The notes beneath the pieces were generated by a model. The model worked only from the letters and a program-made list of their open reading frames with translations. It was not told the origin of the DNA and did no database searches. A program made the translations under genes and the position numbers. From Thermoproteota archaeon (GTDB taxonomy: Archaea > Thermoproteota > EX4484-205 > JAAOZP01), in contig JANXDK010000008.1 of the NCBI GenBank assembly GCA_025059435.1, forward strand, positions 1 through 12,742: DNA of 12,742 nucleotides, given 5' to 3'. This document shows, in pieces, positions 1 to 6,227 of this stretch. Within the stretch, counting starts at the first letter, position 1; every line of letters starts with the position of its first letter.

Positions 1-169
1 AATGACCAACGACGTAACCGGGGGGATTTTCAGAAAGGTTGAAGAAGGGTTTAACGCTGCTGAGAAGGGGATTATGGTTATAATCTGCAATCTAATGAAG
101 CCGGGAGCACTAATCAGCATAGTTAAAGGCGAAGCCGGGATGGTTTATACTATGTTAGAACCTGAATGA
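1..169 (+). CDS. Amino-acid-kinase-family C-terminus, probably isopentenyl phosphate kinase (5' truncated)
   Basis: An open frame with codons starting at base 2 enters from the left edge and stops at TGA 167-169, giving the last 55 residues of a protein. It contains NDVTGGIFRKVEEG, then a strand (IMVIICN), MKPGALISIVKGE and a closing G-x-V-type strand. In archaeal isopentenyl phosphate kinases the C-terminal part reads DVTGG(M/I)..K(V/I)EE, a strand ending in N, and a late GT.I motif, so this family fits best. That enzyme converts isopentenyl phosphate to isopentenyl diphosphate in the archaeal mevalonate pathway for lipid synthesis. The final motif here is GMVYT instead of the usual GT.I. 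UMP kinase or another amino acid kinase remains possible because only the tail is visible. The last 20 nt overlap the convergent regulator gene. Confidence 0.62.
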   Translation, partial: MTNDVTGGIFRKVEEGFNAAEKGIMVIICNLMKPGALISIVKGEAGMVYTMLEPE

Positions 170-653
170 GCTTTGAAATAATCGCATATAGGAAAATACC
201 CATTAAGACTCCACCCACTATCCATAGGGGTTGATTTACACTAAATCCCTTTATGAAAGATACTGCGACTGAGGTTGTTCCCAGGATTATTGGAAGGTAC
301 TTTAACCTTTTCCTAATGCTCTTATCATTACTAACCGGCTTACATGCCTCATTACTTGCCTTCCCAATTTCCAGATGTATTTTGAGTATTTCAGAAAGTA
401 TCGTCTTACCACTATCGGTAATGTTGTAAAACTCCATGTTTCCAATTCTCCTCTTGTAGACAAGCCCACCCCTATTAAGAGTCTCCAAGTGGTGTTTCAC
501 TAATTGTCTAGAGTACCCTAAGTTTTTTGCGAGAGAAGTAATAGTGCCTTCTCCCTTAGATAGCTCCATCATTATCTTAACCCTATGTATATTTGCTGCA
601 ATCTCTATCATTCTAAGCCTTTCCAGATCTAGTTGGACCCCACCCTCTCCCAT
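150..653 (-). CDS. Membrane-anchored winged-helix (ArsR-like) transcriptional regulator
   Basis: This 167-aa protein has an N-terminal winged helix-turn-helix and a hydrophobic C-terminus. Residues 8-35 form the first helices, SLAKNLGYSRQLVKHHLETL (40-59) is the helix-turn-helix with its recognition helix, and GLVYKRR...EFYNITDSG (63-82) is the wing, as in ArsR-type regulators. Residues 119-138 and 143-165 are hydrophobic and likely form two membrane spans joined by a short loop, so the DNA-binding domain would sit at the inner face of the membrane. No metal- or ligand-binding motif is recognised. The ATG at 653 is used. An in-frame ATG at 611 would remove 14 residues that look like part of helix 1. 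A TATA-like CTTAAAAAG lies only about 12 nt upstream of 653, so the promoter is not settled. The 3' end overlaps the convergent kinase gene by 20 nt. Confidence 0.8.
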   Translation of the reverse strand: MGEGGVQLDLERLRMIEIAANIHRVKIMMELSKGEGTITSLAKNLGYSRQLVKHHLETLNRGGLVYKRRIGNMEFYNITDSGKTILSEILKIHLEIGKASNEACKPVSNDKSIRKRLKYLPIILGTTSVAVSFIKGFSVNQPLWIVGGVLMGIFLYAIISKLIQVLT

Positions 654-738
654 AACGATTCTTTTTAAGACGATTATTCTCTTAAGGGTTTAATCCAAAT
701 GAACAGAGTAGGTAACCTTAGTTAAATTCTGTTGAAAA

Positions 739-1017
739 TCATTCTTTTTCAGCTATTAGCCTGAGATCGATAGACTTGTCTCCCTGCCTTAAAATCTCTA
801 TTCCAATTATCCTCAGATTCATTCTAACGCCTTTAGATTCGAAAGTAATCTTCTTGGGATTAGAAGGAGACACTTCCCTCGCTTCTTTGAGAAAATCCCC
901 TAATTTAATGAGTTCATTACCCCATTCAACAGCCTTAAAGGGATGACGGTCCCCAACTTCTTGAATTCTAAGAGTTAACTCGATTTCATATTCCCCCTTA
1001 GCCCATCTCTTGAACAT
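739..1017 (-). CDS. Hypothetical protein, 92 aa
   Basis: I do not recognise this family. The protein is soluble, with no signal peptide or membrane span. The N-terminal part alternates in a way suggesting a beta strand (EYEIELTLRIQEV), followed by a helix (residues 30-48) and two further strands (KKITFESKG, RMNLRIIGIEILR) ending in DLRLIAEKE, so a small alpha/beta fold is likely. The ATG start lies 14 nt downstream of the stop of the GIY-YIG gene, which implies co-transcription with it. A TATA-like stretch (TTATTTAAG, near 1050) inside the end of that upstream gene could provide a private promoter. The function is unknown. Confidence 0.7.
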   Translation of the reverse strand: MFKRWAKGEYEIELTLRIQEVGDRHPFKAVEWGNELIKLGDFLKEAREVSPSNPKKITFESKGVRMNLRIIGIEILRQGDKSIDLRLIAEKE

Positions 1018-1031
1018 TTGTTAATAATTGT

Positions 1032-1493
1032 TCAATGAAACCTACTTAAATAATCTTTTTCAAAGAACGTGAAGTGAAGCCTCCTCTTCTTCATCGCAGA
1101 ACTTATTCTTTCAACTGTCCTCTTTGCATCCTCTCCAGAAGATAAGAGGTGTGAGAAATCCCTAGGACAATCAGTGGCACCAAAGCCTTTTATCATAGCA
1201 CGGAAGCCCAGTGAGCTTAGAAAATTAGTTAACATCGACTCACTGTATTTGGGTAGAGTGTAGAAAACGCCCTCTACCCTAACCCCTTTTTTCCTCGTCA
1301 AATAGTCTATGTGCCACTTGGCCTTCTTGATCTTCTTCAAGTGTCTAGAAATCCTCTTCTCAAATCCTCCTGGTCCCTTTGCTGAACCCACGTAAACATA
1401 ACATCCCGAGGGCAGCTCGACACTGGGCAAAGATCCAGGCTTAAACCTGATTCTTCTCTCAACGGATAGGATTAGCAAGTAGGAGCCCTTCAA
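1032..1493 (-). CDS. DUF123 / GIY-YIG-type domain protein
   Basis: This 153-aa protein matches the archaeal DUF123 branch of the GIY-YIG nuclease superfamily. SGCYVYVGSAKG (29-40) corresponds to the GIY...YIG core, R47 and H51 in EKRISRHL follow, KWHIDYL (59-65) is typical of the family, E85 is the candidate metal-binding glutamate, and GFGATDCPRDFSHLL (103-117) is the family's C-terminal signature. That signature usually reads DC.C.SHL. The second cysteine is absent here (CPRD). GIY-YIG enzymes cleave DNA, but the activity and substrate of DUF123 proteins are not established, so a repair nuclease role is an inference. The start is TTG at 1493. In-frame sequence upstream is open for about 12 codons with no ATG. 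The gene lies 36 nt after the inositol phosphate synthase stop and 14 nt before the 92-aa gene. Confidence 0.82.
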   Translation of the reverse strand: MKGSYLLILSVERRIRFKPGSLPSVELPSGCYVYVGSAKGPGGFEKRISRHLKKIKKAKWHIDYLTRKKGVRVEGVFYTLPKYSESMLTNFLSSLGFRAMIKGFGATDCPRDFSHLLSSGEDAKRTVERISSAMKKRRLHFTFFEKDYLSRFH

Positions 1494-1529
1494 AAACAGC
1501 TCACATAAACTTGTCCCGGATAACCAGAT

Positions 1530-2588
1530 TTAAAATCTGCAGTATTTCGACTCAAAGGCCATAGTCGCTTCCTGAATACGCTTCTTCTCCAAGGTCTTCT
1601 TAAAGCCATAGTTAGAAATCTCGTTGACATTCCCGATTAGACCATCCTCGCTAGCCTTCTTCACAGCTCTAATTACATCTAGAATTATGTTACTAGCGTT
1701 CATACCATCGTTAGACCTGAGGCTTACGTTTATGGTTATACTACTGCCCATGAAGCCTATTGCGTTGAACTGTAGGTAAGTAACCCTATTGTTCCCAAGG
1801 AAATCTACGTAATCGGTTGTTCCAGATACGACTTCCCAACCTTCGTTAATCTCTTCTCCTATTGAAGAAGTTTTAACTTGTTTCTTAAAGTCCCTGAGGT
1901 CCTCGTACATCGTGTTCAAAGTTTCGAGACCACCACCCACGTCAAGCTGGTAGCTTCTAATTGGCTTAATGCCTCGGGATTTCAAAAAGTATACGAGTCC
2001 TCTGTGGAGAGCAGTGCCTCCGAGTTGGCTCATCAAATCATCGCCGACGACGATGACACCCCTTTTCTTAAAGGCTTCGATAATACTCGGGTCCGTTGCA
2101 ATACTTGTGGGAGTAGCGTTCACGAAACTAGCACCTGCTTCACACGCTGCGTTGGCATAAGCTATCGAAGACTTATCTAGGCCGCTGGATATCGTGTTTA
2201 CAACTACATCTACATCACTCTTCTTTAAGCATTCTACTACGCCATTCTTATCCTGTTTAGACACCTCAAGCTTAGATGCGAGATAGGGGTTAAGCTCGTC
2301 TTCCAATAGCCCTTTCTCAACAATCACGGAAGTTCTGGGTACTTCGCAACGTTTTTCAACAACATTGGGCTCGGAGAAAATAGCCTCTGACAAATCTTTA
2401 CCAACCTTCCTACTGTCTATGTCTAGTGCTGCAACAACTTCTATGTCTCCAACACCGTAGCCTCCGACTAAAGGGTGCCATAAACCGCTGTTCTCACGAC
2501 CCGAGGAGTAGTAGAATAAGCCCTGTATGGTAGTAGAAGCACTGTTGCCTATTCCAATGAATGCGACTCTTATTTTCCCCTTTGGCAT
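1530..2588 (-). CDS. L-myo-inositol-1-phosphate synthase
   Basis: This 352-aa enzyme is predicted to isomerise glucose-6-phosphate to inositol-1-phosphate with NAD. In archaea the product feeds archaetidylinositol lipids and, in hyperthermophiles, the solute di-inositol phosphate. The Rossmann motif IGIGNSAST lies at 11-19, followed by HPLVGGYGVGDIEVVAALDID (38-58), VVVNTISSGLDKS (128-140), VGDDLMSQLGGTALHR (181-196) and YQLDVGGG (213-220). Lysines K235/K236 and K239 in FKKQVKTSS match the catalytic pair of the family, and K330/K331 in YGFKKT match the late active-site lysine. The usual GGNMD segment reads GGGLE here, so an Asn is Gly and an Asp is Glu. The position after GDD that is often Lys is Met186. 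These are divergent residues, and activity should not be assumed to be fully standard. The ATG at 2588 lies 27 nt downstream of a good TATA box. Confidence 0.9.
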   Translation of the reverse strand: MPKGKIRVAFIGIGNSASTTIQGLFYYSSGRENSGLWHPLVGGYGVGDIEVVAALDIDSRKVGKDLSEAIFSEPNVVEKRCEVPRTSVIVEKGLLEDELNPYLASKLEVSKQDKNGVVECLKKSDVDVVVNTISSGLDKSSIAYANAACEAGASFVNATPTSIATDPSIIEAFKKRGVIVVGDDLMSQLGGTALHRGLVYFLKSRGIKPIRSYQLDVGGGLETLNTMYEDLRDFKKQVKTSSIGEEINEGWEVVSGTTDYVDFLGNNRVTYLQFNAIGFMGSSITINVSLRSNDGMNASNIILDVIRAVKKASEDGLIGNVNEISNYGFKKTLEKKRIQEATMAFESKYCRF

Positions 2589-2610
2589 AGATGAGAGGTG
2601 TTTTACTAGT

Positions 2611-2620
2611 ATATAATTAT
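2611..2620 (-). promoter_or_regulatory. TATA box of the inositol-1-phosphate synthase gene
   Basis: On the minus strand this reads ATAATTATAT. Its centre is about 27 nt upstream of the ATG at 2588, the distance expected if transcription starts at or within a base or two of the start codon, giving a leaderless mRNA. No ribosome-binding sequence precedes the ATG, which agrees with that reading. Confidence 0.6.
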
Positions 2621-2633
2621 TTTTCTTTCATGT

Positions 2634-3494
2634 CTAGTCATTAATTATCTCTTTTCTAATTACTTCTCCCACTGGGGCGGGTTTACTCTCATGCGTTTCA
2701 ATACCAGCTTCCGATATCTTAACCAGGCAGCAAAGCATTGTTGGTCTTGAGAGCGATTTCTCTAAGATAATGGCTTTAATGTCCTCTCCTAGGCTTGTCG
2801 AAACCATTCTTAGAACAGTCTTACTCATGTAGACTAGATGCTGCCCGCCTATGACGTCAAATTCTCTTGAGCCGAAACCCGCCTCAGGATCTATGAGAAC
2901 ATTGTTATCCTTCAAATCTCCCACTACATCTTTCCTCCACTTCTCTTGAAAACTCCGGCCGGCACTACTACGGCGCCAGCTGTTTATTATCAGCAAAGAC
3001 TCGTATCCAGAAGCAATTTTAACCAGGTTGTTGATTTCCAAAGACAGCTTGCCCTGAAACTCTCTGGCTTTAGAAGCCAAGTGTTGGATAGGAGTGTTGA
3101 GTAACTGAGCATGATAGTGCGGGACAAGGGAGTCGACTATTATCAGCGTCGGAACCCAATCGTTCTTTTCAACATCCCTAGGTACAACTTCTGTTATAAT
3201 CTTATGCTGCTCTCCGAAACTATTTGCCTCGTAAGCCTTTAACCTGTTTAAAGCATCATGCTTAACACCACTCTTTACACATACTGCTCTTAAGCGGTCC
3301 ATGTCCCATCTCTCAGTCAAAACAACTATTACAACATCTTTATCCTTTGAATTTCTAAGAGCCTCGGCCACTAGGGTCATTGAGAGACTAGTCTTTCCCG
3401 TTGCGGGACTACCGTAAACAAGGTTCGAAACCCCTGTTGGCAATCCTCCGGTTAGTTCATCCAATGATTTCACTCCAGTGAGAACCTTCCTCAC
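2634..3494 (-). CDS. RadA/RadB-like RecA-fold ATPase (recombinase paralogue)
   Basis: This is a RecA-core protein without the N-terminal helix-hairpin-helix domain of RadA, so it resembles RadB or the crenarchaeal RadA paralogues. Counting from TTG 3500, the family opening GVKSLDELTGGLPTGVSNLVYG is followed by the Walker A motif GSPATGKT (30-37, K36) and Walker B LIIVDS (119-124, D123). The motif-3-like strand LLIINSWRR comes next, and GGQHLVYMSKTVLRM near 219-233 corresponds to the GG...H.....lR region of RadA. Both nucleotide-binding motifs are intact, so it should bind and hydrolyse ATP and act on DNA or on a DNA-bound partner. I chose GTG 3494 (286 aa). GAGGTGA at 3501-3507 sits 6 nt before it, and GTGA then forms a 4-nt overlap with the upstream stop. 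The TTG at 3500 would abut the ribosome-binding site. It is the last gene of a coupled operon. Confidence 0.85.
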   Translation of the reverse strand: MRKVLTGVKSLDELTGGLPTGVSNLVYGSPATGKTSLSMTLVAEALRNSKDKDVVIVVLTERWDMDRLRAVCVKSGVKHDALNRLKAYEANSFGEQHKIITEVVPRDVEKNDWVPTLIIVDSLVPHYHAQLLNTPIQHLASKAREFQGKLSLEINNLVKIASGYESLLIINSWRRSSAGRSFQEKWRKDVVGDLKDNNVLIDPEAGFGSREFDVIGGQHLVYMSKTVLRMVSTSLGEDIKAIILEKSLSRPTMLCCLVKISEAGIETHESKPAPVGEVIRKEIIND

Positions 3495-4726
3495 TCCCAA
3501 TCACCTCTAGAGAGAAAGATGTATTGATTATCTCCTTCATGAACCTGCCTCAAGCACCCGTGTCTCAATAATGCAGCAAGTGCTTTAAGACCGCCGGCTC
3601 CTATCGTCGACCTTATTTCTTCGATAAGCCTGTTTAAAACAGCTTTGCCTCCGAGTTCTTTAATCATGCTTATTACTCTAAGACCGTGTTCATAGTCTTC
3701 GCCAAGAACCTCTTTCAGCCAATCCGACTCTTTGAAGATTCTTATATTTGGCTTAAGCTTCTCACGTTCCTCTTTATCCAAAGGCTTCATCATAACGTTC
3801 GAGGGGATCACAATAGACCTAACTTCTCCCCTTCTATTCAAAATCACTGCTGGGGAATCTACGATTTCCCTCTCCAGCCTAGTGTATAGACTCCAGGGAT
3901 TCCAAGGGTCCAAGGCTTCTGATGGAGGTGAAAAAATAATATTATCAAGCTCGTGTACGATTTTCTCAGACAATTCTGAAAACGTTTTTTCAGCAAAAAT
4001 TATCATAAAACCCCTCCTTTCCAAATTGTCCGTAAGGACTTGTTCAACGTACAACTTAGCTGCATCACACCTTCTCCCCTTGGGCCAAACAATACTAGGA
4101 TAGGTAATTACTAATACCGTGGGATGCTTTGATACCATGTGTGAAAGCTTGTTAAGAATCGTTAGGACCCCTAGTGTTTTTGAAGAAGCCGTTGGGAGTA
4201 CTGAGAGGTCGAAGACAATACCTGTCTCTAATGCTTCATTGAAATCTAACTCTTCCCTCCTCCCGAAGACTTTTCTAAGTGTGCCGAATGTAAAAGGTTC
4301 CAGGGGCGAGTAAATAGATAATCCCCCCTCGGCAGTTTCGAAGTCCAACTTAGATATTATTTCAGGTATTGTTGTCTCTGACGATGAAATATTGTTGATC
4401 AAAGCTTTTGCAATAATATTCTTCATATTAATCATTCCAAAGCAATAATCGAATATCTCCACTATAGATTCAACATATTGTTCGACTCTCTCCGAAGAGG
4501 GGGGTTTAATGGGATTAATGCTGTGTTCAAAAACGCTATAATATTTTGCTCCGCTTAATCTTGCAATACAACTAAACTCATCACTTAAATCTAAGAGGAT
4601 TATCTTATGATTCCTTAGGAATTTTGAAAGAAAGAACACGAGGACTTTCCTAAAATTCCATCCGACAATTCCGATTCTACCAATGGGCTCTAAAAATTCT
4701 TCTGATTCCGATGAGACATTCTTCAT
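3491..4726 (-). CDS. HerA/VirB4-fold protein with degenerate catalytic motifs
   Basis: This 411-aa protein follows the strand order of HerA/VirB4 (FtsK-like) DNA-pumping ATPases but lacks the residues needed for catalysis. GRIGIVGWNFRKVLVFFL (16-33) stands where the P-loop should be, without GKS/T. KIILLDLSDEF...(41-51) and INPIKPP (70-76) match the usual 'ILD..GEf ... iNPl' stretch. GIVFDLSVLP (169-178) is the middle strand. VLVITYPSIVWP (204-215) occupies the Walker B position, with TY instead of the acidic pair. RRGFMIIFAEKTFSEL (237-252) replaces the 'R..G..ii.atQ.p..l' sensor, with no Gln. Residues 346-408 look like a C-terminal winged helix. I infer a structural or regulatory pseudo-ATPase. 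The ATG overlaps the upstream stop as ATGA, and the gene also overlaps the RadB-like gene. The fold call rests on pattern matching and is moderately certain. Confidence 0.6.
   Translation of the reverse strand: MKNVSSESEEFLEPIGRIGIVGWNFRKVLVFFLSKFLRNHKIILLDLSDEFSCIARLSGAKYYSVFEHSINPIKPPSSERVEQYVESIVEIFDYCFGMINMKNIIAKALINNISSSETTIPEIISKLDFETAEGGLSIYSPLEPFTFGTLRKVFGRREELDFNEALETGIVFDLSVLPTASSKTLGVLTILNKLSHMVSKHPTVLVITYPSIVWPKGRRCDAAKLYVEQVLTDNLERRGFMIIFAEKTFSELSEKIVHELDNIIFSPPSEALDPWNPWSLYTRLEREIVDSPAVILNRRGEVRSIVIPSNVMMKPLDKEEREKLKPNIRIFKESDWLKEVLGEDYEHGLRVISMIKELGGKAVLNRLIEEIRSTIGAGGLKALAALLRHGCLRQVHEGDNQYIFLSRGDWE
3501..3507 (-). promoter_or_regulatory. Shine-Dalgarno site of the RadB-like gene, inside the upstream gene
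   Basis: On the minus strand the sequence GAGGTGA complements the 3' end of archaeal 16S rRNA. It is 6 nt from GTG 3494 but has no spacing from TTG 3500, so it decides in favour of the GTG start. It lies inside the last codons of the HerA-fold gene, which indicates translational coupling between the two. Confidence 0.6.
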
Positions 4727-6084
4727 TTTAAAACCCTCACCTCATTGGCTGAAACCATTACCGTCTTGCCCTGAAGCATAAGCCCGTATCTTTCTGGCAC
4801 GAAACATTCTAAGACATTCTTGTCTGGGTTCAAGAGCAATAGGCAGTCTGCTTCTAAAACACCCTTGATCTCAGGCTTATTATATGTCAAAACTCTAAAT
4901 GGGACTTTTAGTTCAAGATTTTTCGAAGAATCCCTTAACCAGAGTGCAACAATAGGTTTTTTCGAAACATCGTCGATTATTTTCTTGTCTAAAGCAGTTT
5001 CCTTGATTAGAATTACTTCTGACCTATTTTTATCCCTGAATTTCTTAACCCCTTTGGTGAAAGCCTTGAATCCTTCTGCTTCAAGCTTTTCCTTAACCCT
5101 GTTTTCAAAAGAAGAGTCATCCTCACCATTAATTATGAGGATTCTTGAATACCTTCTTAATTGAGATAAGCAGGCTTGTATTGCGAATTCTTCAACTTCT
5201 TCTAAATCGCCTGCGATGAATAATTTCTCAGGGATCATTTTTGGCTCTAGCAAAACGCCGTTATCAACCAATTTAATTGGTTTAACACATGGTTTCAACA
5301 TTAACCATTTCTCAATAGCCCACTTTAAATCCTCCTTATCATCGAGCTTTGAAAGACCATTGATAAAACTTTCTAAAGCCTGAACGTTATCCGAGGCCAA
5401 CTTGACCCTGAATCTGAATAGACGCCCCGTATGCTTCGCTTCGCAAAATAAAGCTACTTCACGACTCCAATTTTCCGTCACTACCTTTACGAAGGAGGCC
5501 AAGCTTCCTTGAAGCTCAATGGCTTTGATATTCTTGAATGACTTTACAAAAATATCCCCAGCATTATCAGTAAAAATTCTAGCCTCGCCCTTTAAAACCC
5601 TCATGATGCTTCTCAATCCAAAGCCTTTAGCGACGAAGATCTTCGGAACTGGTGCAACACACATGAGTATAGTGCTGCCACTAGGCGTATCGGAGTATTC
5701 TTCGAGCTCGAATAGTATTCTAAACCAGGTTTCCCGGTTAAAGATTAATCTCCTAAATAATATGTAAAGAGATGCGACGGCAAAACCAATTTGAGTATGT
5801 CTAGATTGACGTAAAACAGCTGTGAAAAGAGATGCAGCAACCCAGATTGACAGGAAAACGAAGATTTCTTTGAATACTATGTTTATTTTCTTTCTGCTTT
5901 CTTGTTTAAGTGGCAGGAGCAGTGTTGAAGAGAAGACAATAATAATAAGTGCGACGAGACTTGAGAGACCATTTGAGTAAAAGCCCGTGGAAATAAGCCA
6001 TAGAGAATCTAGAAGTTGTTTTAAGATAAAGCCGACTAAAAGCATTATGGTAAAAGAAACTATTCTTAGCAAACCCCTTATCAT
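4723..6084 (-). CDS. Four-span membrane protein with large cytosolic domain
   Basis: I do not recognise this 453-aa protein as a named family. Four hydrophobic segments are visible near residues 4-31, 38-58, 71-91 and 97-115. The remaining 340 residues are soluble and presumably cytosolic. RLFRFRVKLASDNVQALESFINGL (221-244) resembles the N-terminal ferredoxin-like segments seen before the motor domain of VirB4-type proteins. KLFIAGDLEEVEEFAIQA, then a helix and the strand SRILIINGE (287-321) look like a strand-loop-helix-strand nucleotide-binding half-unit without a P-loop, followed by further alternating strands and helices to the end. Its stop overlaps the ATG of the HerA-fold gene (ATGA at 4726-4723), so the two are co-translated. 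It is the first gene of the operon. The likely job, by inference, is to anchor that protein and the RadB-like ATPase at the membrane. Confidence 0.75.
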   Translation of the reverse strand: MIRGLLRIVSFTIMLLVGFILKQLLDSLWLISTGFYSNGLSSLVALIIIVFSSTLLLPLKQESRKKINIVFKEIFVFLSIWVAASLFTAVLRQSRHTQIGFAVASLYILFRRLIFNRETWFRILFELEEYSDTPSGSTILMCVAPVPKIFVAKGFGLRSIMRVLKGEARIFTDNAGDIFVKSFKNIKAIELQGSLASFVKVVTENWSREVALFCEAKHTGRLFRFRVKLASDNVQALESFINGLSKLDDKEDLKWAIEKWLMLKPCVKPIKLVDNGVLLEPKMIPEKLFIAGDLEEVEEFAIQACLSQLRRYSRILIINGEDDSSFENRVKEKLEAEGFKAFTKGVKKFRDKNRSEVILIKETALDKKIIDDVSKKPIVALWLRDSSKNLELKVPFRVLTYNKPEIKGVLEADCLLLLNPDKNVLECFVPERYGLMLQGKTVMVSANEVRVLK

Positions 6085-6155
6085 TCTTAACCACGTTTAG
6101 AAACAAATAAAAATGCCTATTTATGGCGTGTGCAAAGGCAAATTTTCACCATCAT

Positions 6156-6172
6156 GTGGAAAAGTTTTCCAC
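6156..6172. repeat. Perfect 17-nt inverted repeat, candidate operator
   Basis: The arms GTGGAAAA and TTTTCCAC are exact reverse complements around one central G. A related half-site, TTTTCACC, occurs just upstream (6143-6150). The repeat lies about 19 nt upstream of the glycosyltransferase TATA-like box and about 40 nt from the operon's likely TATA. It therefore does not overlap a core promoter and could bind a dimeric regulator of either gene set. The regulator is unknown. Confidence 0.45.
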
Positions 6173-6190
6173 CAGTTTGAAGTAACTAAA

Positions 6191-6201
6191 TACTTAAAAA
6201 G
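6191..6201 (+). promoter_or_regulatory. TATA-like box of the glycosyltransferase gene
   Basis: TACTTAAAAAG is centred about 32 nt upstream of ATG 6228, placing the start of transcription a few bases before the ATG. ACAGGAG directly precedes the start codon and is too close to act as a normal ribosome-binding site. Confidence 0.45.
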
Positions 6202-6227
6202 ATTCTATTAAAAACTGGGGACAGGAG

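Larger units (their letters stand above)
6085..6227. promoter_or_regulatory. Divergent promoter region with a 17-nt inverted repeat
   Basis: This 143-nt gap separates the membrane/HerA/RadB operon (-) from the glycosyltransferase gene (+). On the minus side an AT-rich CATTTTTATTTG (about 6103-6115) is centred roughly 25 nt upstream of the ATG at 6084, and CCATAAATAGG is an alternative TATA slightly farther out. On the plus side TACTTAAAAAG (6191-6201) lies about 32 nt before ATG 6228. Between the two lies the perfect inverted repeat GTGGAAAAGTTTTCCAC (6156-6172). I see no small gene here. Confidence 0.5.

Noticed and set aside
1878..2180. 100-aa and 63-aa open frames on the plus strand
   Set aside because: Both are antisense to the conserved core of inositol-1-phosphate synthase and show no family motif.
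3498..3500. TTG start for the RadB-like gene
   Set aside because: The Shine-Dalgarno sequence GAGGTGA ends directly at this TTG with no spacing, whereas GTG 3494 has the proper 6-nt spacing and a 4-nt GTGA overlap.
3732..4103. 123-aa open frame on the plus strand
   Set aside because: It lies entirely opposite the HerA-fold gene, whose product has recognisable motifs. The plus-strand product is low-complexity, rich in Ser and Leu, with no promoter or ribosome-binding site. It is a shadow frame.
6156..6172. Inverted repeat as a transcription terminator hairpin
   Set aside because: It lies upstream of both flanking genes, not after one. A single-base loop cannot form a normal RNA hairpin and no T-run follows, so a DNA-level site is more plausible.
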